Assembly (NCBI GenBank): GCA_021325495.1
Contig: JAJPGZ010000002.1
Coordinates: forward strand, 186,001-250,000
Source: Spartobacteria bacterium
GTDB lineage: Bacteria; Verrucomicrobiota; Verrucomicrobiia; Chthoniobacterales; UBA10450
Reading direction: 5' to 3'
DNA length: 64,000 bases
Shown: positions 45,378 to 53,899 of the stretch, piece after piece
How positions within the stretch are numbered: the first letter of the stretch is position 1
Layout: each line of letters opens with the position of its first letter
Translations under genes and position numbers: made by a program
Notes under the pieces: model-generated
Database searches by the model: none
Told to the model about the DNA's origin: nothing
The model's input: the letters and a program-made list of their open reading frames with translations, nothing else

Positions 45378-46274
45378 TCAGCCTGCCAATTCCGCCAGGA
45401 TCGCCTTCTGCACGTGCAGACGATTCTCCGCCTGATCGAAAATTGTCTGCGCATGCGCTTCGAACGTCTTCGCGTCGATCTCCTGCCCGCGATGCGCCGG
45501 TAAACAATGCATCACCAACGCGTCCGGCTTCGCCAATTTCACTAGCGCCTCATTGATCCAATACGGTCCGAGTTCCGCTTCGCGCCGCGCTTCTTCCGCT
45601 TCGCGCCCCATCGAAACCCAAATGTCCGTGTAGAGAACATCCGCGCCGCGCGCGGCCTCTTCGAGATTGTCTGTGCACATCACGCGTCCGCCCGCGCGCT
45701 CGAGCGTCTTCTTTTTTGGCTGATATTTTTTCGGCGACGCGATTCGCAACTCGAAATCGAGTTTCCCGGCTGCGAACAACCACGACCGCGCCGTGTTCGC
45801 AATTCCGTCGCCGACAAAGGTGACAATGCAATTGTCGATCTTGCCGCGTTTCTCGATGATTGTGAAAATATCGCCGAGGATCTGGCACGGATGCTCGTCG
45901 TCCGTCAGCGCGTTCACCGTCGGCACGCCGGAAAATTCCGCGAACTCTTCGATATCGCTTTGCGCATACGTGCGAATGACCGCGCCATGAATCATCCGCG
46001 CCAGCACGCGCGCCGTGTCCTTGATTAACTCGCCGCGCCCGAGCTGCGCGTCCGCCGCGTTCATGTAAATCGATTCGCCCCCGAGCTCGCGGATTCCCAC
46101 TTCAAACGAAACGCGCGTGCGCGTTGATGGTTTTGAAAAAATCAACGCCCACGTTTGTCCCGCCAACGGTCGCGCTGAAATCTGTCCGCGTTTGTTTTTG
46201 AACTCGGCGGTGCGTTGCAAGATCCGCTCGATCTCTTCCCGCGTGAGCTGTTCGATGCTGAGTAGATGTTTCAT
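45378..46274 (-). CDS. argF: Ornithine carbamoyltransferase
   Basis: 298 residues. Carbamoyl-phosphate motif SKPSTRTRVSF, HPCQILGD, and the ornithine site HCLPAHRG are all present. It makes citrulline from ornithine and carbamoyl phosphate. It is the last gene of the arginine operon and overlaps argD by 4 bp. argG and argH are not in the window. Confidence 0.96.
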   Translation of the reverse strand: MKHLLSIEQLTREEIERILQRTAEFKNKRGQISARPLAGQTWALIFSKPSTRTRVSFEVGIRELGGESIYMNAADAQLGRGELIKDTARVLARMIHGAVIRTYAQSDIEEFAEFSGVPTVNALTDDEHPCQILGDIFTIIEKRGKIDNCIVTFVGDGIANTARSWLFAAGKLDFELRIASPKKYQPKKKTLERAGGRVMCTDNLEEAARGADVLYTDIWVSMGREAEEARREAELGPYWINEALVKLAKPDALVMHCLPAHRGQEIDAKTFEAHAQTIFDQAENRLHVQKAILAELAG

Positions 46275-47476
46275 GTTCGTGCAAGATCGACAACTACACT
46301 TTCGATCGCGCGCAATCCCTCTTCTGCTTCCTCGCGCGAGAGATTCAATGGCGGCAATAAACGAATGACCGAGTTCCCCGCCGGCACCGTCAGCACACCG
46401 CGCTCATGCAATCGCTTCACCACATCAATCGCGTCGAACTGCGATTGAAATTCAATTCCAATCATCAAACCAAGTCCGCGCACTTCGCGCACGACATCGC
46501 CGACAACTTTTCGTAATCGCTCCCGTATAAATGCGCCTAACGAGCGCGCATTCTCCGCCAAGCGATCGCGTTCAATCACCTCGAAAATCTTCAACGCCAC
46601 CGCGCAGGCCAACGGTGTCCCGCCGAATGTGGTCGCATGCGAGCCGGCACTCAGCACCTCTCCAAATCTCTCGCGCACCCAAAACGCGCCCATCGGAAAA
46701 CCGCCCCCGAGCGATTTCGCCATCGCCACTGCGTCCGGCACAAGATCGACATCTTCTTTCTCGAGAATGCGCTGCCAGCTTTGAAATTTACCGGTGCGAA
46801 AATGTCCGGCCTGCACTTCATCGAACAACAACAGCAGCCCATGTTGATCGCAAAGCGCGCGCAAGCCCGACAAGTATTGCGCCGTCGCAATCGTGATCCC
46901 GCTCTCGCCCTGCACCGGCTCGATCAAAATGGCGATTGTCGATCTTGTAATCGCCTCGCGCATGGCCGCGAGATCATTGAAGGGCACATGCTTGAATCCC
47001 GCCACCGGCGGATCGAATCCCTTTTTGATTTTCTCCTGACCGGTCGCCGCAATTCCCGCGAGCGTGCGGCCATGAAACGAATTCGTCGCGGTAATGATTT
47101 CGAATCGCTGCGAGTCCTGCCCGACCTTGCGCGCGAGTTTGAACAAACCTTCGTTCGCTTCCGCGCCGCTGTTGCAAAAGAAAACGCGACCCGGCGCGAT
47201 AAGATCGACAATGCGTTTCGCCAAACGTCCCTGCGGTTCTGTATAATAGAGGTTCGAAACGTGAACGAGTTTCCGCGCCTGCTCGTTCAATGCATCGGCA
47301 ATTTCGGCATTGGCGTGGCCTAACGAACAGACCGCGATCCCGCCGCCAAGATCGAGATAACGCTTCCCGTTCGCATCCCAAACGTAACTGCCTTCGCCGC
47401 GCTCAAGCACGAGGTCGAACCGCCCGTAACTGGGCACCACATTTTGCGCGAACAATTCCTGGATGCTTTGCGTCAT
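46271..47476 (-). CDS. argD: Acetylornithine aminotransferase
   Basis: 401 residues, PLP class III. Motifs are NSGAEANEG, FHGRTLAG, LLFDEVQAG and AMAKSLGGGFPMGA with the PLP lysine. It converts N-acetylglutamate semialdehyde to N-acetylornithine. It overlaps argB upstream and argF downstream by 4 bp each. M1 copies encode VVDLART at the very C-terminus, RIVDLIAPGR, EDVDLV and RSTIAI. Confidence 0.95.
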   Translation of the reverse strand: MTQSIQELFAQNVVPSYGRFDLVLERGEGSYVWDANGKRYLDLGGGIAVCSLGHANAEIADALNEQARKLVHVSNLYYTEPQGRLAKRIVDLIAPGRVFFCNSGAEANEGLFKLARKVGQDSQRFEIITATNSFHGRTLAGIAATGQEKIKKGFDPPVAGFKHVPFNDLAAMREAITRSTIAILIEPVQGESGITIATAQYLSGLRALCDQHGLLLLFDEVQAGHFRTGKFQSWQRILEKEDVDLVPDAVAMAKSLGGGFPMGAFWVRERFGEVLSAGSHATTFGGTPLACAVALKIFEVIERDRLAENARSLGAFIRERLRKVVGDVVREVRGLGLMIGIEFQSQFDAIDVVKRLHERGVLTVPAGNSVIRLLPPLNLSREEAEEGLRAIESVVVDLART

Positions 47477-48336
47477 CGCACCACTTCCGTTCCAACACCG
47501 GCGTCGGTAAAAATCTCCAACAGAATCGAATGCGGAATTCGCCCATCGACAAACTGCACCTTCTCCACCCCGCTCTCGATCGCTGCGACCGCGCTCTCGA
47601 CTTTCGGGATCATTCCTTCCGCGATGACACCGGATTCTCGCAACCGCGGTACTTCATCGATCGGCAAATGCGTAATCAAGCTCGTCGCATCGTCCGGTGC
47701 ACGCAGTAAGCCCGGAACATCGCTCATGAAAACGAGCCGGCGCGCCTTCAACGCAATCGCCGTCTTCGCCGCGGCGATGTCGGCGTTGCAGTTGTAAATC
47801 TTGCCGTCTTCGCCTTTGGCCGTCGGACTAACGACCGGCGTAATGCTGCGCCGAATACACTCGCGCAACGGCTCGGCATTCACCTCAACAACTTCGCCGA
47901 CGTAGCCAAGATCGACATCGTCCTTTCGTTTCAATTTGCGACAACGAAAAATTTCCGAGCCCGAAAATCCCCGCGCTTTCCCGCCGAAATCCTGGATCGC
48001 TTTTACGATCTCGGGATTAATCTTCCACGACAAAATGCGCTCGACGATTTCCATCGTCGCTTCGTCCGTGCGCCGTTGACCGCCGACGAACTCCGCCTTC
48101 GCGCCGGATTGTTCGATCGCGCGCGTGATCGCTTTGCCGCCGCCATGCACGACAACCGGGTTGATCCCCACTGCTTCGAGAAAGACGACGTCGCGCGCGA
48201 CGCGATGCCGTTCTTCTTCGTTAGGCGAATCCATGAAACTGCCGCCGTATTTCACGACGAAGACCTCGTTGCGAAAACGCTGCACGTATGGCAGCGCCTC
48301 CAACAACGTCGCGGCTTTGGAAATGATTTCTTCCAT
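47473..48336 (-). CDS. argB: Acetylglutamate kinase
   Basis: 287 residues. Motifs are VVKYGGSFMD, VVHGGGKAI, FVGGQRRTD and NADIAAAKTAIAL. It phosphorylates N-acetylglutamate and is usually the feedback-controlled step when ArgJ recycles acetyl groups. The N-terminal helix KAATLLEALPYVQRF fits arginine-sensitive forms. It follows argJ after 80 bp filled by a palindromic repeat. Confidence 0.96.
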   Translation of the reverse strand: MEEIISKAATLLEALPYVQRFRNEVFVVKYGGSFMDSPNEEERHRVARDVVFLEAVGINPVVVHGGGKAITRAIEQSGAKAEFVGGQRRTDEATMEIVERILSWKINPEIVKAIQDFGGKARGFSGSEIFRCRKLKRKDDVDLGYVGEVVEVNAEPLRECIRRSITPVVSPTAKGEDGKIYNCNADIAAAKTAIALKARRLVFMSDVPGLLRAPDDATSLITHLPIDEVPRLRESGVIAEGMIPKVESAVAAIESGVEKVQFVDGRIPHSILLEIFTDAGVGTEVVR

Positions 48337-48342
48337 TTCTTA

Positions 48343-48407
48343 CTGTGGCGGCAGCCGTCTCGGCTGCACCGTTTTCCTCCTCGCAGGCGACACGCCTGCC
48401 GCTACAG
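48343..48407. repeat. Two-hairpin palindromic repeat between argJ and argB
   Basis: CTGTGGCGGC at one end and CTACAG at the other enclose GGCAGCCG..CGGCTGC and GCAGGCG..CGCCTGC hairpins. It is 65 bp, a relative of the elements at 48885 and 49373. Confidence 0.8.
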
Positions 48408-48416
48408 AAGAGGTTT

Positions 48417-49751
48417 TCATCCGCCGATGCCGTCGCCTTTGTTGAATGTCACGTAATCTTCCGTCAGGTCGCTGGCGAACATGGTGAACTCGCCGCGACC
48501 GAGGCGAAGATCGACATGAATATCGAATTCCTTCTCGGCCACGATCGGGCTCAATCGTCGCAATGGCTCCGCTTCTTGGCCGCGACGAAATCCCCATCGA
48601 ATTTTGCGTTCGTTAGGCCGGCTGTAGCCAACATCGACAATCGCTTCGTTAACTTTGGCGGATGAATAACCAAGCGCGCACAAGATCCGTCCCCAATTGG
48701 GATCGCCACCGCACCAACTCGTGCGCACGAGCGAGCTGTTCGCGACGGCGCGCGCGGCCGCTTCGGCTTCGCGATCATTCCGCGCGCCACGAATTTTCAA
48801 CGTCACGAATCGCGAAACGCCTTCGCCGTCGCGCACGATCATCTTCGCCAATTCCAGGCAAACGAAATTGAGAGCGCGTTGAAATTGTAGGGCGGCCATT
48901 TTAGCCGCCGTGGTTGCGGCCGGCGGCGAAGATCGCCGCCCTACAAAGACACTCTGGGCCATGCCGTTCGCGAGCATGATGACCGAATCGTTCGTGCTCA
49001 TGTCGCCATCGACGGTGATGCGATTGAAGCTTTGCTCGACCGCAATTTTCAGCGCGCGTTTCAATGCGCGTGGCTCCATCGCGATGTCGCTGGTGATGAA
49101 GGCAAGCATCGTCGCCATTCCCGGTTGAATCATTCCCGCACCTTTCGCGATGCCGCCGATGCGCACGATGCGATTGTCGATCTTGCATTCGACCGCGATT
49201 TCTTTTCGCCGCGTGTCGCTGGTCATGATCGCTTCGGCGACACGCCGGGAAGAAGATGTCGATCTTGCGAGCAACGGCGCGCACGCGCGAATGCCGCGTG
49301 CGACATTTCGCATCGGCATAATCATACCGATTCGCCCAGTCGAACAAACGAGCACACCACGCTCGCCGATGTTGTAGCGGCGGTCTCTGACCGCCAAATC
49401 TCTTTGGCTCCGGCGCTCAGAGAGCGCCGCTACAGTGATCCGCGCCATCGCTTCGGCATCGCGCAAGCCTTGGTTTCCCGTGGCTGCGTTTGCGTTTCCC
49501 GAATTCACCACGATCGCGCGCGCGAATTTTTTGGCGGCAACCCGGCGACTCACTTTCACCGGTGCGGCGCAGACCTGGTTCGTGGTAAACATTCCGGCGA
49601 CCGCGGCCGGAACATCGGAGACGATGAGCGCGAGATCATCTTTGCGCCCTTTATCGGAGCCTTTGCCGGTGCCGAGCTTTTTGATGTCGCAAAAAACGGC
49701 GGCGCATTTGAACCCGCGCGGCGCGCAGATGGAACCGGAAATGATTTTCAA
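48417..49751 (-). CDS. argJ: Glutamate N-acetyltransferase / amino-acid acetyltransferase with two repeat-derived insertions
   Basis: 444 residues, about 40 more than usual. The start is TTG at 49751, overlapping the argC stop (TTGA) and giving [15 protein letters not shown], the normal ArgJ opening. NSGNANAATG, the autocleavage segment KGAGMIQPGMATML with the catalytic Thr, FNRITVDGDMSTNDS and GDPNWGRI are conserved. Two palindromic repeats are read through in frame: one makes about 20 residues after AMARI (LSERRSQRDLAVRDRRY region), the other about 20 before RALNFVCLELA. Neither breaks a catalytic motif, so the enzyme may work. It recycles the acetyl group from acetylornithine to glutamate. 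Confidence 0.92.
   Translation of the reverse strand: MKIISGSICAPRGFKCAAVFCDIKKLGTGKGSDKGRKDDLALIVSDVPAAVAGMFTTNQVCAAPVKVSRRVAAKKFARAIVVNSGNANAATGNQGLRDAEAMARITVAALSERRSQRDLAVRDRRYNIGERGVLVCSTGRIGMIMPMRNVARGIRACAPLLARSTSSSRRVAEAIMTSDTRRKEIAVECKIDNRIVRIGGIAKGAGMIQPGMATMLAFITSDIAMEPRALKRALKIAVEQSFNRITVDGDMSTNDSVIMLANGMAQSVFVGRRSSPPAATTAAKMAALQFQRALNFVCLELAKMIVRDGEGVSRFVTLKIRGARNDREAEAAARAVANSSLVRTSWCGGDPNWGRILCALGYSSAKVNEAIVDVGYSRPNERKIRWGFRRGQEAEPLRRLSPIVAEKEFDIHVDLRLGRGEFTMFASDLTEDYVTFNKGDGIGG
48885..48946. repeat. Palindromic repeat inserted in frame in argJ (copy 1)
   Basis: TTGTAGGGCGGC (48885-48896) is exactly inverted at 48935-48946, with inner hairpins GGCGGC..GCCGCC. The 62-bp element is translated on the minus strand without a stop, in a loop of ArgJ before the conserved FVCLELA helix. 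Confidence 0.88.
49373..49435. repeat. Palindromic repeat inserted in frame in argJ (copy 2)
   Basis: TGTAGCGGCGGTC...GACCGCC and GGCGCTC..GAGCGCCGCTACAG form two hairpins over 63 bp, exactly 21 codons. It is translated in ArgJ between AMARI and GVLVCSTGRIG. Confidence 0.88.
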
Positions 49752-50824
49752 ATGAGGCCGGCGGTTTCGGGATGACCGCACATGAGGTTGAAACATTGCA
49801 CGGCCTGACCGCTGGTGCCTTTGGTCAGGTTGTCGATCGCGCTCATGACGATGAGGCGCTGCGTGCGATTGTCGTTCTTCCACGCGATGTCGATGAAGTT
49901 CGTGAATGCGACGTGTTTCGTATCCGGCAATCGCTCGCCGCCTAACAAACGCACGAATGGCTCTTCGCCATACGCGCTGCGAAAAACAACGTCCGGATCG
50001 AAGTTGACCACGTTCGTGGCGATGTCGGTGTAAATGGTGGTGATGATGCCGCGGTTGAGCGGAACGAGATGCGGCGTGAATTGCACGGTCATTTTTTCGT
50101 CCGCTAAGATCGACAATTCCTGTTCGATCTCGGCGAGATGTCGATGTTTCGGCACGCCATACGGGCGCATCGATTCGTTGCACTCAGCGAACAAATAATC
50201 CGCTTCGACTTTGCGGCCGGCGCCGGTGACGCCGCTCAAGCTGGTGATGAGAATGCGCGCGCGGTCGATCGCTTTGCGACGAATGAGTGGACGCAGCGGA
50301 ATGAGAATGCTCGTCGGATAACAACCGGGCGAGGCGACGAAGCGCGCATTGCGAATCTGGTCGCGATAAATTTCGGGCAGGCCGTAAACGAATTTGCCTA
50401 ACAAACTCGGCGCGGGATGATCGCTGCCGTAAAATTCCTTGTACACGTTCGGGTCGCGAATGCGGAAGTCGGCGCTGAGATCGATGACACGCGCGCCAAG
50501 ATCGACAAGTGGTTGAGCAAACTCGGCGGAAACGCCGTGGGGCAAGGCAAGAAAGATCACCTCGGCATCACGCGCGAGTGTTCGCGCATCGGCGTCCGTG
50601 AATCGCAGCTGGCTCGGGGCGAAACGCGGGAAAACATCACCGACCCATCGGCCGGCGAACTGGCGCGAAGTGACCGCGACAAGATCGACATGTGGATGAG
50701 CGCGCAGCAGGCGCAAGAGCTCTTCGCCGGCGTAACCGGACGCGCCCACGATCGCGACTTTGGTTCGAGATTTTTCCACAACGCGCAATGCGTATTCCGT
50801 CTCGCCGCGATTGCAATGAAACAT
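49748..50824 (-). CDS. argC: N-acetyl-gamma-glutamyl-phosphate reductase
   Basis: 358 residues from ATG at 50824; a GTG at 50779 would give the more usual short N-terminus before [19 protein letters not shown]. The NADP-binding GASGYAGEE, the catalytic Cys in SPGCYPTS and [10 protein letters not shown]-type HLVPLNRGI are present. It is the first gene of argCJBDF. Three M1 copies encode HVDLV, LVDLG and LSIL. Confidence 0.94.
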   Translation of the reverse strand: MFHCNRGETEYALRVVEKSRTKVAIVGASGYAGEELLRLLRAHPHVDLVAVTSRQFAGRWVGDVFPRFAPSQLRFTDADARTLARDAEVIFLALPHGVSAEFAQPLVDLGARVIDLSADFRIRDPNVYKEFYGSDHPAPSLLGKFVYGLPEIYRDQIRNARFVASPGCYPTSILIPLRPLIRRKAIDRARILITSLSGVTGAGRKVEADYLFAECNESMRPYGVPKHRHLAEIEQELSILADEKMTVQFTPHLVPLNRGIITTIYTDIATNVVNFDPDVVFRSAYGEEPFVRLLGGERLPDTKHVAFTNFIDIAWKNDNRTQRLIVMSAIDNLTKGTSGQAVQCFNLMCGHPETAGLI

Positions 50825-50862
50825 TCTCGTCGCGCGAAAAATTCTGCGTTAGGCTGCGCCCT

Positions 50863-51876
50863 ATGGATGCGATTTATCTCATCGGCTACGGCGTGCTCGC
50901 TGTTTTCGTTTTCGTTTTCGCGATCATTCTCTTCAATTTTTTCGGGATTTGGCTGCGTGCGCGCATCGCCAATGCGCCGGTCGGCATGGGCAAGATGATC
51001 GGCATGCGATTGCGACGGGTGCCGGTGGGATTGATTGTCGATAATCGAATCACGGCAGTGAAAGCGGGGATCGATATTCCGAGCGATCCGCTCGAGGCGC
51101 ATTATCTCGCGGGCGGCGATGTGAGTCAGGTCATTCTGGCATTGATCGCGGCGGACAAAGCTGGCATTTCGTTAGACTTTAATCGCGCCTGCGCGATCGA
51201 TTTGGCGACGAAAGGCACGGGCAAAACAGTTCTCGAGGCGGTGCGGACGAGCATTAATCCGAAAGTTATCGACGTGCCGAATCCGTCGATGGGCCGAACA
51301 ACGATCGACGGCGTCGCGAAAGATGGCATCGGCGCAAAAGTGAAAGCGCGTGTGACCGTACGTTCGCATCTCGATCGATTTGTCGGCGGCGCGACCGAGG
51401 AGACGATTATCGCACGCGTGGGTGAAGGCATCGTGAGCGCGATCGGTTCGGCGGATTCTTACAAGGACGTGCTCGAAAATCCGGACCGCATTTCGAAAGC
51501 GGTGCTGGCGAAAGGGCTCGATAGCAATACGGCATTTGAAATTCTTTCGATCGACATTGCCGATGTCGATGTTGGCGACAACATCGGCGCGAAATTGCAG
51601 AGCGAGCAGGCCGACGCCGACAAACGTATCGCGCAGGCGAAAGCGGAAGTGCGACGCGCGGCGGCGGTGGCGGTCGAGCAGGAGATGCGGGCGGAAACGC
51701 AAAAGATGCGCGCGAAAGTTGTCGAAGCCGAATCGCTCGTGCCGCAGGCCATGGCGGAAGCGTTTCGCTCCGGTCATCTCGGCATCATGGATTATTACCG
51801 GATGAAAAATGTGCAGGCGGACACGTCGATGCGGGAATCGATCGCGGGCTCGGACAAGCCGCGGGCGGGCGAGTAA
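50863..51876 (+). CDS. floA: Flotillin-like protein FloA
   Basis: 337 residues from ATG at 50863. An N-terminal membrane helix (about 5-28: [23 protein letters not shown]) is followed by the FloA-specific segment [22 protein letters not shown], an SPFH domain, and a helical Ala/Glu/Lys-rich region (about 245-300) typical of flotillins. It assembles in membrane microdomains. It has no exact M1 or M2. The TAATG overlap couples it to the next gene. Confidence 0.9.
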   Translation: MDAIYLIGYGVLAVFVFVFAIILFNFFGIWLRARIANAPVGMGKMIGMRLRRVPVGLIVDNRITAVKAGIDIPSDPLEAHYLAGGDVSQVILALIAADKAGISLDFNRACAIDLATKGTGKTVLEAVRTSINPKVIDVPNPSMGRTTIDGVAKDGIGAKVKARVTVRSHLDRFVGGATEETIIARVGEGIVSAIGSADSYKDVLENPDRISKAVLAKGLDSNTAFEILSIDIADVDVGDNIGAKLQSEQADADKRIAQAKAEVRRAAAVAVEQEMRAETQKMRAKVVEAESLVPQAMAEAFRSGHLGIMDYYRMKNVQADTSMRESIAGSDKPRAGE

Positions 51877-52475
51877 TGCATCTCGATAACTGGCTTTTCC
51901 TTCTTTTCATCGCAGGCGCGATGTTGCTTCGCCTGATCGGCAACGCGACTTCGAAAGCGAAAAGAGATTCCGAAGAAGACGAGCGAAGATCGACAACTAC
52001 TCCTCCGCCGACGCTGCGACCGAGTCGCGGCGATTCGCAGGAGGAACAAATCCGTAAATTTCTCGAAGCGCTCGGGCGGCCGAGCTCGTCATCGCCGCCT
52101 CCTGTCGTTAGGCCGCGCACGGATGTTCCGCCGCGCCCGGTCGCTCCAGTCGCGCCGCCGCGTGCAATGCCGCCATTAAAACGGCGACCGCCGTCGCCGC
52201 CGAAAATTGTGACGCCGCGCGAAGTGGCGGCGCCGACACCGAAAGTAGCTGTCTATCCGCAGACTCCGCCCGTTCCGGTTGCAGTAACGCCGTCCTCAGG
52301 CCCGAGCGCGTACGACATTGTTCCGCAAGCGGAAGTGGTCGTTAGGCGTGAAGCGAAGATCGACATCGTCACCTTGCTCCGGTCGCCTTCGGGTTTGCGC
52401 AATGCGATGGTGTTGCGCGAGATCTTCGGCCCGCCGCGCAGCATGCAAGATGTCGATCTTGTCGGAACTGCTTGA
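51876..52475 (+). CDS. Hypothetical membrane-anchored Pro-rich protein coupled to floA
   Basis: 199 residues. An N-terminal membrane helix (NWLFLLFIAGAMLLRLIG), a charged stretch, then a long Pro-rich linker (about 40-150). The C-terminus LRSPSGLRNAMVLREIFGPPRS is a short conserved-looking motif of the kind seen in small proteins of Planctomycetes/Verrucomicrobia. It probably works with FloA at the membrane (inference from coupling). Two M1 and two M2 copies lie in it. Confidence 0.6.
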   Translation: MHLDNWLFLLFIAGAMLLRLIGNATSKAKRDSEEDERRSTTTPPPTLRPSRGDSQEEQIRKFLEALGRPSSSSPPPVVRPRTDVPPRPVAPVAPPRAMPPLKRRPPSPPKIVTPREVAAPTPKVAVYPQTPPVPVAVTPSSGPSAYDIVPQAEVVVRREAKIDIVTLLRSPSGLRNAMVLREIFGPPRSMQDVDLVGTA

Positions 52476-52521
52476 GGTCTGAACGCGATTTCGTAGCTTC
52501 CACATTCCTCTTTGCCGAAAG

Positions 52522-52605
52522 GCCGGCGTGGCGGAACTGGCAGACGCGCTGGACTCAAAATCCAGTGATCGCAAGATCGTGTGGGTTCGAGCCCCTCCGC
52601 CGGCA
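52522..52605 (+). tRNA. tRNA-Leu (anticodon CAA)
   Basis: The acceptor arm GCCGGCG pairs with CGCCGGC, the anticodon stem CTGGA/TCCAG encloses the loop CTCAAAA, and the T arm has GGTTCGAGCC. A long variable arm (GATCGCAAGATC) marks a class II tRNA. CCA is not encoded. Reads UUG. Confidence 0.95.
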
Positions 52606-52657
52606 CTACCGTTTCTGGCGGTTTGGATATTTTCTCGCGCGGTAGTATATTCCGCCC

Positions 52658-53176
52658 ATGAAAAGTGCCTCGAAAGTTGGTGTTGTCCTTGCAGTCTTGT
52701 TCGGCGGCGCGGGCATATTGACCGCGTCAGCTTTGGAAGGAACGGTGCGCGACTCGAGCGGTCATTTGCTGCCGGGCGCGCAAATTCGCATTGAAGGTAA
52801 AGACGCGGCAAACGTCGCGACGGTGAAAACAAATGAGCGCGGGCATTACGCGCATCCATCGCTCAGCGGCGGAAGATATCGCGTGAGTCTCATCGTGAAC
52901 GGTGAAACCAAAGCCGTGATCAATAACGTGACCCCGCGCGAAAATGAAACCGAGGTCTTGAACTTCGAATTGAAGCGCGCCGGAAATGCGACGCCTTCAG
53001 GCGTGGACAAGCATTACGTGCTTCTGAAATCGCCCACCGGATCGCACGTCGATCGCTGGGTCGAGGTCACGCAAGTGCCTGCCCAGATGAGCGTCGGCAT
53101 GCAGGAGCGGCTGAATTTTTCGCCGAGCAAAGTGGCTCGCGATTTTCAGGAGAACTCCGGCAACGTCCGCTTCTAA
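52658..53176 (+). CDS. Exported carboxypeptidase-regulatory-like domain protein (paralogue 1)
   Basis: 172 residues. The signal peptide ends near GILTASA. Residues about 26-105 form a CarboxypepD_reg/transthyretin-like beta sandwich (LEGTVRDSSGHLLPGAQIRIEG, NERGHYAHPSLSGGRYRVSL). The C-terminal part (HYVLLKSPTGSHVDRWVEV) is matched by HKVWVHADTGTNIGGKWVDV in the downstream paralogue. Function unknown; such domains often serve as adhesive or surface modules. Confidence 0.72.
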   Translation: MKSASKVGVVLAVLFGGAGILTASALEGTVRDSSGHLLPGAQIRIEGKDAANVATVKTNERGHYAHPSLSGGRYRVSLIVNGETKAVINNVTPRENETEVLNFELKRAGNATPSGVDKHYVLLKSPTGSHVDRWVEVTQVPAQMSVGMQERLNFSPSKVARDFQENSGNVRF

Positions 53177-53210
53177 AATCGGCGGCCCGTTACAAGATCG
53201 ACATCGTCAT

Positions 53211-53266
53211 TCGTAGTCGGACGCAGCCCGACTGGGCTTGCGTAAGACGACAAATCCGGCTACGAT
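53211..53266. repeat. Inverted repeat between the two paralogues (CGTAGTCGG..CCGGCTACG)
   Basis: CGTAGTCGG (53212) and CCGGCTACG (53257) form outer arms with one mismatch. ACGCA..TGCGT forms an inner hairpin. An M1 copy lies just upstream at 53194. Confidence 0.6.
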
Positions 53267-53275
53267 CTGCCCCTT

Positions 53276-53824
53276 ATGTTGATCTCCTCTAGAAAAATCG
53301 GGCTGAGTCTTTCGGCGTTATTCCTTATCAGCGGCACGGCGTGGTCGGCCGCCATCCAGGGAAACGTCAAAGGCCCAGATGGGAAAGCACTCAAAGGCGC
53401 GGAAGTGCGTATCGAACGCAAGGACAAGTCAGCTTCGGCGGCATCTGTGAAAACGGACGCGCAGGGACGCTACGAGTTCAAAAACCTGGAAGCAGGAACT
53501 TACAAATTGCTGGCTGCCTCCAACGGCATGGCCGCAACCGCTTCCGACAATATCAAAACTCGCAACGACGGTGCGGTGCGGGTCGACTTCAATCTTAAGA
53601 CGCAGACCGTCGCGGGAGCGCCCAAGAAAAAGACGCATAAAGTCTGGGTGCACGCGGACACTGGCACCAACATTGGCGGCAAGTGGGTCGATGTCGCGGA
53701 CGACGAAGCGGCTCCCGTTTCGACGAGCACAAGCCCAGGCGCGAACAACGTAAGCAAAGCTGGCAACAGCTTCATTCGAAGCGCGCAACAGGGCGCCGGA
53801 AGCAACACCCACGGCGGTAACTAA
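53276..53824 (+). CDS. Exported carboxypeptidase-regulatory-like domain protein (paralogue 2)
   Basis: 182 residues. The signal peptide ends near GTAWSA. The domain AIQGNVKGPDGKALKGAEVRIE to RVDFNLK is the same fold as the gene upstream. It continues with HKVWVHADTGTNIGGKWVDV and a low-complexity Ser/Ala/Gly tail. A strong terminator follows. The pair probably arose by duplication. Confidence 0.72.
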   Translation: MLISSRKIGLSLSALFLISGTAWSAAIQGNVKGPDGKALKGAEVRIERKDKSASAASVKTDAQGRYEFKNLEAGTYKLLAASNGMAATASDNIKTRNDGAVRVDFNLKTQTVAGAPKKKTHKVWVHADTGTNIGGKWVDVADDEAAPVSTSTSPGANNVSKAGNSFIRSAQQGAGSNTHGGN

Positions 53825-53846
53825 GCCAAACTAAACTGGAATTTCG

Positions 53847-53886
53847 AACGCGCGGCCGGGTTTACTCGGCCGCGCGTTTTGTTTTT
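53847..53886 (+). terminator. Strong rho-independent terminator
   Basis: AACGCGCGGCCG (53847-53858), an 8-base loop and CGGCCGCGCGTT (53867-53878) make a perfect 12-bp stem, followed by TTGTTTTT. It ends the plus-strand paralogue gene. Confidence 0.93.
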
Positions 53887-53899
53887 GTAAGATCGACAT

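Noticed and set aside
47341-47360. Further near-copies such as AAGATCGAG as functional sites
   Set aside because: Single near-copies are expected in a window rich in this word and were left out of the count.
52560-52575. M1-like GCAAGATCG in the tRNA-Leu variable arm
   Set aside because: It matches only the first part of the motif and is explained by base pairing in the arm.
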